Source: UBA3478 sp046048095 (GTDB lineage: Bacteria > Bacteroidota > Bacteroidia > Flavobacteriales > Flavobacteriaceae). Taken from it: 21,627 bases of DNA. Below are positions 5,554-13,105 of this stretch, in pieces (position 1 is the stretch's first letter; the number at the start of each line of letters is the position of its first letter). The notes beneath the pieces were generated by a model. It did not search any database. It saw only the letters and a program-made list of their open reading frames with translations, and was not told the origin of the DNA. The translations under genes were made by a program, and so were the position numbers. The stretch is from the NCBI GenBank assembly GCA_046048095.1, contig JBJOGS010000069.1, forward strand, positions 1 to 21,627, given 5' to 3'.

Positions 5554-7382
5554 AGGGTATAAAATTTTGCTTGAGCATTTAATGCCAGCGTTCGGTCTTC
5601 AACCAGCAGGCTGAGTATGCGTATTAATTCTTGTGGTGTGCAGTCAAATGTAGCCATACATTCGTCTATCGTTCTAGGTTCTCTGCAAAAATCAGTTATT
5701 TCATGTTCAGTGGGGCGATGTGGTTCACAGTAATCACAAATTCCACAAGGGGCGGATGCCTGTCCGAAAAACTCACTGACATAGCTCATCGCACAGGTAT
5801 TGGTGCTTTCTAAGAAATGTTGCATGTGAAGTGCGCGTTCCCTTTTTAGTTCAATAAATGGTTTGTGGTTTTTGGTGATGAGATTCAGTACGTAGCGATC
5901 TTCTCTGGGGATAGCCAGATTCATCTGATAGAGGTCTTCGATTTTCTCTAATTCAATCTTTTTGCGTGAAGCAGCAGATTCGGCCATTTTTAAAAAAACG
6001 CTACTTGAAAAGTGATAAATGAACCGGTCAGATCGGGCTTCTTGCCGGGCTTTACTCAGTGCTCTACAAAGGGTGTCATCACTGTCTTTCTCTATGGCGC
6101 CAAATTTTGAAGGATTGAATTGAACCACCCAGCTTACTTTTCGTGATTCAGACCAATGAATGACCCCGTATTTCTCTAGTGTCCGAAGTATGGCATGCCA
6201 CTCGTGAACCTTGAACTTTAACTTTTCAGCACTTTGACTTAGACTCATCATGAAAGCTTCTTTGGGCAACTCTCTATCCGCAATCTGAAAAAGGCCAATA
6301 AGCTTTTTGTAACCGGCATAGAGCGTTTCTACAGAGAGGATCTCGCGTTCAACCTTCAAGGTGAATTGTGCAATCGTTTCAGGAGAAGAAAGCAAAATAG
6401 CCCTCGCAGGTTTTTGGTCTCTGCCCGCTCGACCGATTTCTTGATAATACTGTTCTAGACTTTCGGGAATGTCATAGTGAATGACTAGCCTGACATCAGA
6501 ACGATCTATCCCCATGCCGAAGGCACTCGTGCAAACCATAATTGGAGCAGCGGCGGTTTGAAAGTAGGTGAGTCGTGTTGATTTTTCGTCAGCATTTAAT
6601 CCGGCGTGATAAAACTGACAGGGGATTGCCATAGCGTTGAGTAGGGCACACAACCCCTCTGCGCGGTACCTGCTTCGAACGTAAAATAATGCGGTTAATG
6701 GTTGTGCCCGTCTAAGAATATGTATAAGAAGCGTTTCTTTATTCTGGTGGTAAAAGCGCTGAATCGCCAGTTGAGGTCGAACAACAGGTCCGATAATTTT
6801 TACGGGATCGTTGAGCTTTAGATTCGCCAAAATATCTTCTTGTACCTTGGGTGTTGCCGTAGCTGTAAGAGCGAGCACCGGAATAGTAGGCAGGGCCTTT
6901 CTAAGTTCTCCTAAGAGGCGGTAAGCAGGTCTAAAATCATGTCCCCACTGGGAGATGCAATGCGCCTCATCCACCGCGATAAAAGACAGATGTAGTTGAT
7001 TTAATCGATCACGGACCAATGGATTTTGAAGGCGCTCTGGGGCAATAAAGGCTATTTTATAATGACCATAGAAGAGATTGTCTAGTTGCTGAACAAGATC
7101 TTCTTCGCTAAGGGGGCCAAATAATCCTAAGGCTTTGATTTCTCTTTTTCGTAAATCTATAAGTTGATCTTCCATCAAAGCAACCAATGGTGAAATGACG
7201 AGACAGGTTCCGTCAAGAATAAGTGCAGGCAACTGATAACACAGTGATTTACCCGCGCCGGTAGACAATACGCCTAAGGTGTCTTTTTGATTGATAATCG
7301 CCTCAACAATAGGCTCTTGTAGTGCTCGTAACTGAGTGAACCCCCAATACTTTAAAAGCGTCTCTTTTAATGCTCCATTCAA
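5550..7382 (-). CDS. recQ: ATP-dependent DNA helicase RecQ
   Basis: A 610-residue superfamily 2, 3'-5' DNA helicase of the RecQ type, active in recombination and fork repair. The RecQ aromatic lead-in is FTQLRALQEPIV (15-26). Motif I is TGAGKSLCYQLPAL (41-54), motif II AVDEAHCISQWGHDFRP (136-152), motif III LTATATP (172-178), and motifs V-VI run FGMGIDRSDV to QEIGRAGRD. The zinc-binding cysteines are Cys530, 546, 549 and 552. Only about 58 residues follow them, with no HRDC domain, so it is a short RecQ. The start is a TTG overlapping the upstream ATPase stop as TTGA; no in-frame ATG precedes the helicase core. It is coupled to fmt by ATGA. Confidence 0.95.
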   Translation of the reverse strand: MNGALKETLLKYWGFTQLRALQEPIVEAIINQKDTLGVLSTGAGKSLCYQLPALILDGTCLVISPLVALMEDQLIDLRKREIKALGLFGPLSEEDLVQQLDNLFYGHYKIAFIAPERLQNPLVRDRLNQLHLSFIAVDEAHCISQWGHDFRPAYRLLGELRKALPTIPVLALTATATPKVQEDILANLKLNDPVKIIGPVVRPQLAIQRFYHQNKETLLIHILRRAQPLTALFYVRSRYRAEGLCALLNAMAIPCQFYHAGLNADEKSTRLTYFQTAAAPIMVCTSAFGMGIDRSDVRLVIHYDIPESLEQYYQEIGRAGRDQKPARAILLSSPETIAQFTLKVEREILSVETLYAGYKKLIGLFQIADRELPKEAFMMSLSQSAEKLKFKVHEWHAILRTLEKYGVIHWSESRKVSWVVQFNPSKFGAIEKDSDDTLCRALSKARQEARSDRFIYHFSSSVFLKMAESAASRKKIELEKIEDLYQMNLAIPREDRYVLNLITKNHKPFIELKRERALHMQHFLESTNTCAMSYVSEFFGQASAPCGICDYCEPHRPTEHEITDFCREPRTIDECMATFDCTPQELIRILSLLVEDRTLALNAQAKFYTL

Positions 7383-7930
7383 CTTCTTACTGTTTTTTCG
7401 ATAAAAGCTATGCGGCTCTCAATACTTCCTGTAGGCACAGTGATTGGAGTGTAGCCGAGACAAGTATAGGTGGACTTAAGTTGTTCATTCAATTTTAAAA
7501 CGTCTTTAAACGTTTCTAAACGTTCTTCATCTATCGTGTAAATGGCTTCCCAAGGCTCGAAATAAAGTAATAGGTCATAGGGATACCGCGCGCAAAATGC
7601 TTCAAAATAGGCAGGGGGTTCTTGATTAAAGAACTTCATGTAAGCCACTACATCGATGAACGATCGGTCAAAAAAAGTGATAGCATCTGTGCTGCAAGAG
7701 AAGTAGTCTTGCATACGGGCGAAAAAAAGACGTTCGTTAAAGTCCAAATAGTCGTCCAAAGCTTCTAGCGGATTGCGAATGGTATGGCGTTCTTTGCTGA
7801 TGAGCAGTTCTTGGGTGAGTTCACGAATGATCTCGTGACGAACAGCGTAGTTTCGGGCTTCAAGCGCCTCAATCACACTTGATTTTCCGCTGCCCGGAGC
7901 ACCACTTATCAGTATTCTTTTCTGGCTCAT
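7379..7930 (-). CDS. P-loop ATPase / kinase-like protein (AAA_28 type)
   Basis: A 183-residue cytoplasmic P-loop protein. Walker A is GAPGSGKSS (residues 10-18), and the second acidic strand is ITFFDRSFIDVV, with the LID-like and C-terminal helices of small nucleotide/NTPase kinases. It resembles the AAA_28 family; the substrate is unknown. The ATG at 7930 is chosen because the P-loop strand follows it at once. The frame is open upstream to 8089, but that would overlap the divergent DUF493 gene and add 53 residues without family character. A -7 box sits 19 nt before this ATG. Its stop overlaps recQ (TTGA), so ATPase-recQ-fmt likely form one operon. Confidence 0.88.
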   Translation of the reverse strand: MSQKRILISGAPGSGKSSVIEALEARNYAVRHEIIRELTQELLISKERHTIRNPLEALDDYLDFNERLFFARMQDYFSCSTDAITFFDRSFIDVVAYMKFFNQEPPAYFEAFCARYPYDLLLYFEPWEAIYTIDEERLETFKDVLKLNEQLKSTYTCLGYTPITVPTGSIESRIAFIEKTVRS

Positions 7931-7940
7931 TTCAAGACTG

Positions 7941-7948
7941 TATCTTTG
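7941..7948 (+). promoter_or_regulatory. -7 promoter box for the DUF493 operon
   Basis: TATCTTTG fits TAnnTTTG and lies 15 nt before the ATG at 7964, implying a leader of about 10 nt. No -33 TTG is seen. It is back to back with the minus-strand box at 7950-7957. Confidence 0.55.
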
Positions 7949-7949
7949 C

Positions 7950-7957
7950 CAAAAATA
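7950..7957 (-). promoter_or_regulatory. -7 promoter box for the ATPase-recQ-fmt operon
   Basis: TATTTTTG on the minus strand fits TAnnTTTG, 19 nt before the ATG at 7930. A minus-strand TTTG (complement of 7973-7976) lies about 15 nt upstream, a rather short spacing for a -33 element. Confidence 0.5.
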
Positions 7958-7963
7958 CGTCGA

Positions 7964-8251
7964 ATGAGTGCGCAAACAGAAGATGATTTTTACGAGAGCT
8001 TGAAACAGAAGCTCAACGCGCAAACAGCATGGCCTGCGACGTACCTTTTTAAATTTATTGTGAAGGCCGATTCCGACCAGATAGATCAACTCAAGGCCAT
8101 CTTTGAAGATGAAAAAGAGAGCATTGAACTAAAACCATCTAAAAACGGAACTTACCTGAGTTTTAGTTTAAAAACGAAGATGCTCGATGCGGATTCTGTG
8201 ATTGAAAAATACAAGTTAGTGGGTAAAATTAAAGGAGTGATCGCGCTCTGA
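7964..8251 (+). CDS. DUF493 (YbeD-like) family protein
   Basis: A 95-residue DUF493 protein with a small ACT-like alpha/beta fold. Core sequences are ATYLFKFIVKADSDQIDQLKAIF, SKNGTYLSFSLKTKM and the final strand YKLVGKIKGVIAL, matching the family's beta-alpha-beta layout. The family's biochemical role is unknown; the ACT-like fold suggests regulation or small-ligand binding. The ATG at 7964 is preferred to an in-frame TTG at 7946, because that TTG is part of the probable -7 box TATCTTTG. It is divergent from the ATPase gene with 33 nt between starts, and is followed 28 nt later by the DUF4290 gene. Confidence 0.9.
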   Translation: MSAQTEDDFYESLKQKLNAQTAWPATYLFKFIVKADSDQIDQLKAIFEDEKESIELKPSKNGTYLSFSLKTKMLDADSVIEKYKLVGKIKGVIAL

Positions 8252-8279
8252 ACCCATCTTTATTCTTTACTTTACCCCT

Positions 8280-8933
8280 ATGAATTTAGAAGCATTAGAA
8301 TACCTAGAATACAATACGTCGCGCTCGCAATTGATTATACCTGAAAACGGTAGGCACTTTCAAAAAATGATTAACAGTGCCCTTGAAGTAGGCGACAGAG
8401 AAGAGCGCAATAAAATGGCCCATGCGATCGTAAGTGTTATGGGAAATATGTATCCGCATTTGCGAGACGTACCTGATTTTCAGCATAAATTATGGGATCA
8501 GCTCTTTATTATGTCTGATTTTAAGCTCGATGTAGACGCGCCATACCCCAAGCCTTCTAAAGAAGAATTAAGTCAGAAGCCTGAAGTGCTGCCTTACCCG
8601 CAAAACTTTCCGAAATACCGCTTTTATGGCAATAACATTAAGCGGATGATCGATATTGCTGTTCAATGGCAAGATGTCGAAAAACGAGAAGCTTTAGCGT
8701 TTGCTATAGCTAATCATATGAAGAAGAGTTATTTAAATTGGAATAAAGATACGGTTGAAGATGCAGTCATTTTTGAGCATCTCTACGAATTGAGTGAGGG
8801 TAGACTCGATTTGAAATCGCAAAGCGAGAAGTTGACTGAGAGTGAAGCCATATTGCGTTTCGCGAATCAAAAGCATCCGAAATCGAATCACCCGAAAAAA
8901 AACAACCGTTCTAATCGCAACAAAAAGAAGTAA
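8280..8933 (+). CDS. DUF4290 family protein
   Basis: A 217-residue protein of DUF4290, a family found essentially in Bacteroidota. The N-terminal region has LEYNTSRSQLIIPENGRHFQ and a helix with AHAIVSVMGNMYPHLRD. The middle has FPKYRFYGNNIKRMID, then a helix with FAIANHMKKSYLNWNKDTV. It ends in a strongly basic, low-complexity tail (Lys/Asn/Arg, about residues 197-217) that could contact RNA or membrane phospholipid. There is no signal peptide. Its function is unknown. It stops 5 nt before murA, so a link with peptidoglycan synthesis is an inference from position only. Confidence 0.9.
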   Translation: MNLEALEYLEYNTSRSQLIIPENGRHFQKMINSALEVGDREERNKMAHAIVSVMGNMYPHLRDVPDFQHKLWDQLFIMSDFKLDVDAPYPKPSKEELSQKPEVLPYPQNFPKYRFYGNNIKRMIDIAVQWQDVEKREALAFAIANHMKKSYLNWNKDTVEDAVIFEHLYELSEGRLDLKSQSEKLTESEAILRFANQKHPKSNHPKKNNRSNRNKKK

Positions 8934-8938
8934 GAGGT

Positions 8939-10249
8939 ATGGGCAGTTTTGTGATTGAGGGAGGGCACGCGTTACAAGGAGAGGTCGTGCCTCAGGGCGC
9001 AAAAAACGAAGCCTTGCAAATCTTGTGTGCTGTATTGTTGACTCCTGAAGAGGTGGTAATTCACAACGTACCTCAGATTATAGACGTGATAAAGCTGATT
9101 GACATTCTCGGTCAGATGGGAGTGAAAGTGACGCAGTTAAGCACGCATTCGTATTCTTTTAATTCAAAAGAGGTCGACCCTGAATTTTTGCATTCTGAAG
9201 CTTTCAAAAAAGACGCCTCTGGGCTGAGAGGTTCGATTATGTTGGTTGGACCAATGTTGGCGCGTTTTGGAAAAGGGTATATTCCAAAACCCGGAGGCGA
9301 TAAAATAGGTCGTAGACGACTCGACACCCATTTCGAAGGATTTATTCAACTAGGCGCGCGTTTCAGGTATAATGATGAAGAGTCGTTCTATGGAGTAGAA
9401 GCGGATCGCCTCAAGGGTTGCTATATGCTCTTAGATGAGGCTTCGGTCACTGGAACGGCAAATATTATCATGGCGGCCGTGTTAGCAGAAGGTGAAACGG
9501 TTATTTATCATGCTGCCTGCGAACCCTATATCCAGCAACTTTGCCAGATGTTGATCTCAATGGGGGCTCGTATTGAAGGAGTAGGGTCTAACCTGCTGAG
9601 GATTCAAGGGGTAGAGCGTCTGGGCGGAACCACTCATACACTGCTCTCAGATATGATTGAAGTGGGATCTTGGATTGGTCTAGCTGCAATTACGCGATCC
9701 GAGATTCGCATTAAAAATGTAGGATGGGAGCATCTAGGACAGCTCACCCGAGTGTACCAACGCTTAGGTATTCAATTGGTGCGTGAAGGAGACGATATGC
9801 TAGTTCCGCGACATACTAAGGGATATACTATTCAGTCTTTTATTGATGGCTCTTTAATGACTGTGTCGGATGCTCCTTGGCCAGGGCTTACCCCAGATAT
9901 CTTGAGCGTGCTCTTAGTCGTGGCGACACAAGCTAAGGGGTCGGTGCTCATTCATCAGAAAATGTTCGAAAGCAGACTGTTCTTTGTAGACAAATTGATT
10001 GATATGGGGGCGCAAATTATATTGTGTGATCCGCATAGGGCCACCGTCATCGGTCAAAATTTTGAAACTCCTTTACGGGCGGCAAAGTTAAGTTCACCAG
10101 ATATTCGAGCAGGAATGGCACTGCTTATAGCAGCCTTATCAGCAAAAGGCACTTCAGTCATTCATAATATAGAACAAATCGACAGGGGATATCAATTTAT
10201 TGAACAGCGTCTAAAGGCTCTTGGAGCTGTCATAGAAAGGCATCACTAG
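8939..10249 (+). CDS. murA: UDP-N-acetylglucosamine 1-carboxyvinyltransferase (MurA, Asp-type)
   Basis: MurA adds enolpyruvate from PEP to UDP-GlcNAc, the first committed step of peptidoglycan synthesis, in the cytoplasm. At 436 residues it has full EPSP-synthase-fold length. Lys22-Asn23 in GAKNEAL are the conserved substrate contacts, and PGLTPD carries the general-base Asp. In the mobile loop, PGGDKIGRRRLDTH places Asp121 (GAT, 9299-9301) where E. coli MurA has Cys115, the residue alkylated by fosfomycin. Asp at this position is active but fosfomycin-insensitive in other bacteria (e.g. Mycobacterium, Chlamydia), so intrinsic resistance of this target is predicted. It is the last gene of the DUF493-DUF4290-murA run and nearly touches the convergent BLUF gene (7 nt). 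Confidence 0.97.
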   Translation: MGSFVIEGGHALQGEVVPQGAKNEALQILCAVLLTPEEVVIHNVPQIIDVIKLIDILGQMGVKVTQLSTHSYSFNSKEVDPEFLHSEAFKKDASGLRGSIMLVGPMLARFGKGYIPKPGGDKIGRRRLDTHFEGFIQLGARFRYNDEESFYGVEADRLKGCYMLLDEASVTGTANIIMAAVLAEGETVIYHAACEPYIQQLCQMLISMGARIEGVGSNLLRIQGVERLGGTTHTLLSDMIEVGSWIGLAAITRSEIRIKNVGWEHLGQLTRVYQRLGIQLVREGDDMLVPRHTKGYTIQSFIDGSLMTVSDAPWPGLTPDILSVLLVVATQAKGSVLIHQKMFESRLFFVDKLIDMGAQIILCDPHRATVIGQNFETPLRAAKLSSPDIRAGMALLIAALSAKGTSVIHNIEQIDRGYQFIEQRLKALGAVIERHH

Positions 10250-10256
10250 CCATGAG

Positions 10257-10688
10257 CTATAAGGCCGTTTCAAGAAGTATTTCTCTGACTTCTTGGAAAT
10301 AATCACTCGTTAATTTGCTCGACTTCTCAAAAGCCTTTGAGGCCTCAAAGAATTTATCGATTTGTCGCAATTTGTGTTGTGCAGAAAGTCTGAGATTTCC
10401 ATAGTCATAGAATGCCATGCTCCAGCGATCAAAAATACGCTCATCGCGGTCTTCTGTTTTGAGCACGGTAATTTTGTGGTGTCGGGAGTCTGATTCAATA
10501 GCGCCAAAGAGCTGAATGACCAAGGGTTTTTCTCCTTCGAGTAGTTGAAGGAATTTTCTGTCGTGATAAAGTAGACAGCCAGTAATGTGATGCTCGGCAT
10601 TGAAGTCTCTCGCGTCGCTGAGCATTTTATAAATGTCAGATTCAATAAAACTTTCCTTTGCTACCGAGCGATAGATCAAGGAAAACAT
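10257..10688 (-). CDS. BLUF-domain blue-light photoreceptor (stand-alone)
   Basis: A 143-residue protein: a BLUF (sensor of blue light using FAD) domain at about residues 1-95 and a short helical C-terminal cap. All key flavin-site residues are visible. Tyr6 is in SLIYRS, Asn30 in the second helix, and Gln48 in FLQLLEGE, the switch glutamine. ITGCLLY (35-41) precedes it, and Trp89/Met91 lie in RWSMAF. There is no GGDEF, EAL or other output domain, so signalling must go through a partner protein. It lies 41 nt downstream of pirin on the same strand and near a photolyase, consistent with a light response. Only a weak -7-like TAATTTAG precedes it, so it may depend on read-through from pirin. Confidence 0.93.
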   Translation of the reverse strand: MFSLIYRSVAKESFIESDIYKMLSDARDFNAEHHITGCLLYHDRKFLQLLEGEKPLVIQLFGAIESDSRHHKITVLKTEDRDERIFDRWSMAFYDYGNLRLSAQHKLRQIDKFFEASKAFEKSSKLTSDYFQEVREILLETAL

Positions 10689-10729
10689 AGGATTAGGTTA
10701 TCCTCTAATTTACTCTAAATTATTGATTA

Positions 10730-11728
10730 TCAGTTATTTTCTTTTGGTAATTTGATATATCCGTCGGGATATTGTGCAAAGCGGTCGCGATCTGCATCAT
10801 GAACGTGTTCAGCTGTAGGCCAGGGCCAACCTCCGAATTCAGTACGTCTATATTTAGAGATGGCTTCTTCGATTTCGGCGCTCGTATTCATCACAAAAGG
10901 ACCGTATTTGGCTACAGGCTCTCCAATAGGTTTGCCTTGCATGAGTAGCGCGTATACCTTTTCTTGAGAAGTATTGAGTACTTCAGCGGCTTCGTGAGTC
11001 TCGAGATGAATACCAGTGCTTTCTGCTATGGGTTCACCATTAATCAAGACGTTTCCTTGATAGATGTACAGTGCACGATTGACTTCGCTTTGATGGGCAG
11101 GGATTTGAAGTTTAGCTGATGGATCAATGATGTACTGCACTAGCTGTAAGTGATTTTCAGGATCCGCAGCCCAAGAATTTGGAGGGCACTGACGTTGTAC
11201 ATGTCCTTCAAGTTCGCCGAAAATGAGTCGAGTAAACACACCATTCGCAGTCCATTGCGGAACGCTTTCAGACCAAATCATATCAAAGTGAGCTTCGACT
11301 TGTTTTGAGCGAGCAGGAAGGTTGAGCCACAGCTGAAAGAGTTCTAATCGATTCTCTTTATCGGTATGACGCAGCGGAAACATTTCACTGTGCTGCACAC
11401 CTGATCCAGCCGTCATCCACTGCACATCACCCTGACCGAATCGGGCAGCTGCACCCAGTGAATCACTGTGATCGATGTATCCTTCTGTCACTAGAGTAAT
11501 CGTCTCGAATCCGCAATGGGGATGGTAGGGGAAGCCCGGAATATTTTTTCCATGGTACATTCTAAAGCCGTCTTTTTTTTCAAAGTCATTGCCTAAGGCA
11601 CGCTGTCCTAAATACGCCGGATCGACACCTAGCCTTCCATTTCCTGGAGGGTAGACGTCTTGATGGTGCGCACAAAATAAAAACGGATCAAAGGTGTGCC
11701 AGGGAAACCCCATTGCAAACTTCTTCAT
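10730..11728 (-). CDS. Pirin family protein (cupin metalloprotein)
   Basis: A 332-residue bicupin of the pirin family. Likely metal ligands are His69 and His71 in YHPHCGFETITLV, and His113 and Glu115 in GSGVQHSEMF, matching the His-His-His-Glu set of human pirin. The C-terminal cupin starts around residue 205 (ALYIYQGNVLINGE). Some pirins are quercetinases or redox-sensing regulators; the substrate here is unknown. It is cytoplasmic (no signal peptide). A -7 box precedes the ATG, so it probably starts its own transcript in the 58-nt gap after photolyase, continuing into the BLUF gene 41 nt on. Confidence 0.93.
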   Translation of the reverse strand: MKKFAMGFPWHTFDPFLFCAHHQDVYPPGNGRLGVDPAYLGQRALGNDFEKKDGFRMYHGKNIPGFPYHPHCGFETITLVTEGYIDHSDSLGAAARFGQGDVQWMTAGSGVQHSEMFPLRHTDKENRLELFQLWLNLPARSKQVEAHFDMIWSESVPQWTANGVFTRLIFGELEGHVQRQCPPNSWAADPENHLQLVQYIIDPSAKLQIPAHQSEVNRALYIYQGNVLINGEPIAESTGIHLETHEAAEVLNTSQEKVYALLMQGKPIGEPVAKYGPFVMNTSAEIEEAISKYRRTEFGGWPWPTAEHVHDADRDRFAQYPDGYIKLPKENN

Positions 11729-11745
11729 AGGTGCAAGTTTTATTT

Positions 11746-11753
11746 CAAAGTTA
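11746..11753 (-). promoter_or_regulatory. -7 promoter box for pirin-BLUF
   Basis: TAACTTTG on the minus strand fits TAnnTTTG, 17 nt before the pirin ATG at 11728. No -33 TTG at the usual spacing is evident. Confidence 0.5.
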
Positions 11754-11786
11754 GAACAAGTCGCTATCGCCTACCCTTAAAGTAGA

Positions 11787-13103
11787 TTAAGAATTGGGTT
11801 TTAAGGCATTGTTGTAGGCTGTAAGGCAACGTTCTCTGGCTTCTTTATGGTCAACAATCAAAGACTGTTGATAGGTGAGCTCTTGAAATTCTGGCACCCA
11901 ACGCTTGACATACTTTAAGTGCTTGTCAAATTTCTGAATTTGGGTGGTGGGATTGAAAATTCTAAAATAGGGGGCGGCGTCCACTCCTGATCCGGCTGCC
12001 CATTGCCAATTTCCTACATTGCTTGCCAATTCAAAGTCAAATAGTTTTTTGGCAAAATACGCCTCTCCCCAACGCCAGTCGATCAGTAAATGCTTGCATA
12101 AAAAACTCGCAGTCAGCATTCGCACCCGGTTGTGCATGTATCCGGTGTGATTTAATTCACGCATTCCGGCATCAACCAATGCGTATCCGGTCGTTCCAGA
12201 ACACCAGTGCTCAAATTCTTGAATATTATTTCGCCATTCAATACGGTCATAGATGGGCTTAAAACTTTGACGCACTGTATTTGGAAAATGCCAGAGGATC
12301 TGCTGAAAAAACTCTCTCCAAATAAGCTCGCTCAAAAAGGTAGCATTCGAGGTTTGGTAAGCTTTGGAAACAATGTCTCGAGTTGAAAGCGTGCCAAAAC
12401 GTAGATAGGTGCCTAACTTAGTCGTTCCATCAGTATCCATAAAGTTTCGAGTAGCCTCATAGTTTTCGAGTCGAGAGGGCTCGATCTTAAATTGGGGTGC
12501 ATTCAGTGGTGAACGCTTCTTACTAAAGGCTTCGAGCGAATCAACTGTATGTGGGAGTTCGAATGAAAGACGCTTTAATTTATGTAAAAACGTTTCACTG
12601 GGATAGGGCAACAAGTGCTTAGTCGAATCAAGTAGGCTTAGCCATTTCTTCTTGTATGGAGTGAAAACAACATAGGGTTGACCGTCATCTTTTACCACTT
12701 CATTTTGTTCGAAGATGACATGGTCTTTCAAACGCACGAACTGAACGTTGTGATTAGTGCACTGATCAAGCACCTTTTTATCTCTTAATCGGGCATAAGG
12801 CTCATAGTCGGCGTTGGTATAAAGCGCCGATACGGGATGCCTTTGTAGCAGCGTTGTAATGATTTCAACAGGATCACCGTAGAAATAGTGGATAGGTCGC
12901 TCGTTATTCCACTGGGCATTAAGACGTTCAAGGGTCGTATATAAGAATGAAATCCGGTGATCATCCGCAGGTAACTCGTCAAGAATGGTCGCATCAAAAA
13001 TGAAAAAGGGATAGACTTCATCGTTCTCAGATAAGGCGCTGTAAAGCGCGTGGTTATCTTCAAATCTGAGATCCCGTCTAAACCAGAACAGCGCTTTCTT
13101 CAT
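11787..13103 (-). CDS. phrB: Deoxyribodipyrimidine photo-lyase (class I CPD photolyase)
   Basis: A 438-residue cryptochrome/photolyase-family flavoprotein that repairs UV cyclobutane pyrimidine dimers with blue light. The N-terminal antenna domain begins ALFWFRRDLRFEDNHAL. The C-terminal FAD domain has LIWREFFQQIL (260-270), TGYALVDAGMREL, TGYMHNRVRMLTASFL, LIDWRWGEAYF and NVGNWQWAAGSGVDAAPYF. Asn362 matches the flavin-N5 Asn of E. coli PhrB, and Trp366, Trp343 and Trp290 fit the electron-transfer triad with a constant offset of 16. The length and NVGNWQW signature fit a bacterial CPD enzyme better than Cry-DASH. The ATG is 2 nt after the SDR stop, so it is the third gene of SRPBCC-SDR-phrB. 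Confidence 0.95.
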   Translation of the reverse strand: MKKALFWFRRDLRFEDNHALYSALSENDEVYPFFIFDATILDELPADDHRISFLYTTLERLNAQWNNERPIHYFYGDPVEIITTLLQRHPVSALYTNADYEPYARLRDKKVLDQCTNHNVQFVRLKDHVIFEQNEVVKDDGQPYVVFTPYKKKWLSLLDSTKHLLPYPSETFLHKLKRLSFELPHTVDSLEAFSKKRSPLNAPQFKIEPSRLENYEATRNFMDTDGTTKLGTYLRFGTLSTRDIVSKAYQTSNATFLSELIWREFFQQILWHFPNTVRQSFKPIYDRIEWRNNIQEFEHWCSGTTGYALVDAGMRELNHTGYMHNRVRMLTASFLCKHLLIDWRWGEAYFAKKLFDFELASNVGNWQWAAGSGVDAAPYFRIFNPTTQIQKFDKHLKYVKRWVPEFQELTYQQSLIVDHKEARERCLTAYNNALKPNS

Positions 13104-13105
13104 CG

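Noticed and set aside
7931..8089. Upstream extension of the P-loop ATPase (53 more residues)
   Set aside because: It would run antisense through the DUF493 start and both promoter boxes; the extra residues show no family character, while MSQKRILISG at 7930 fits the P-loop strand.
8868..8933. Lys/Asn-rich tail of the DUF4290 protein as a frameshift product
   Set aside because: The frame ends cleanly 5 nt before murA, and basic tails of this kind are plausible in nucleic-acid-associated proteins; no alternative frame continues the domain.
11787..13103. Cryptochrome DASH instead of CPD photolyase
   Set aside because: Length (438 aa) and the NVGNWQWAAGSGVDAAPYF region match class I bacterial CPD photolyases; no Cry-DASH features were seen.
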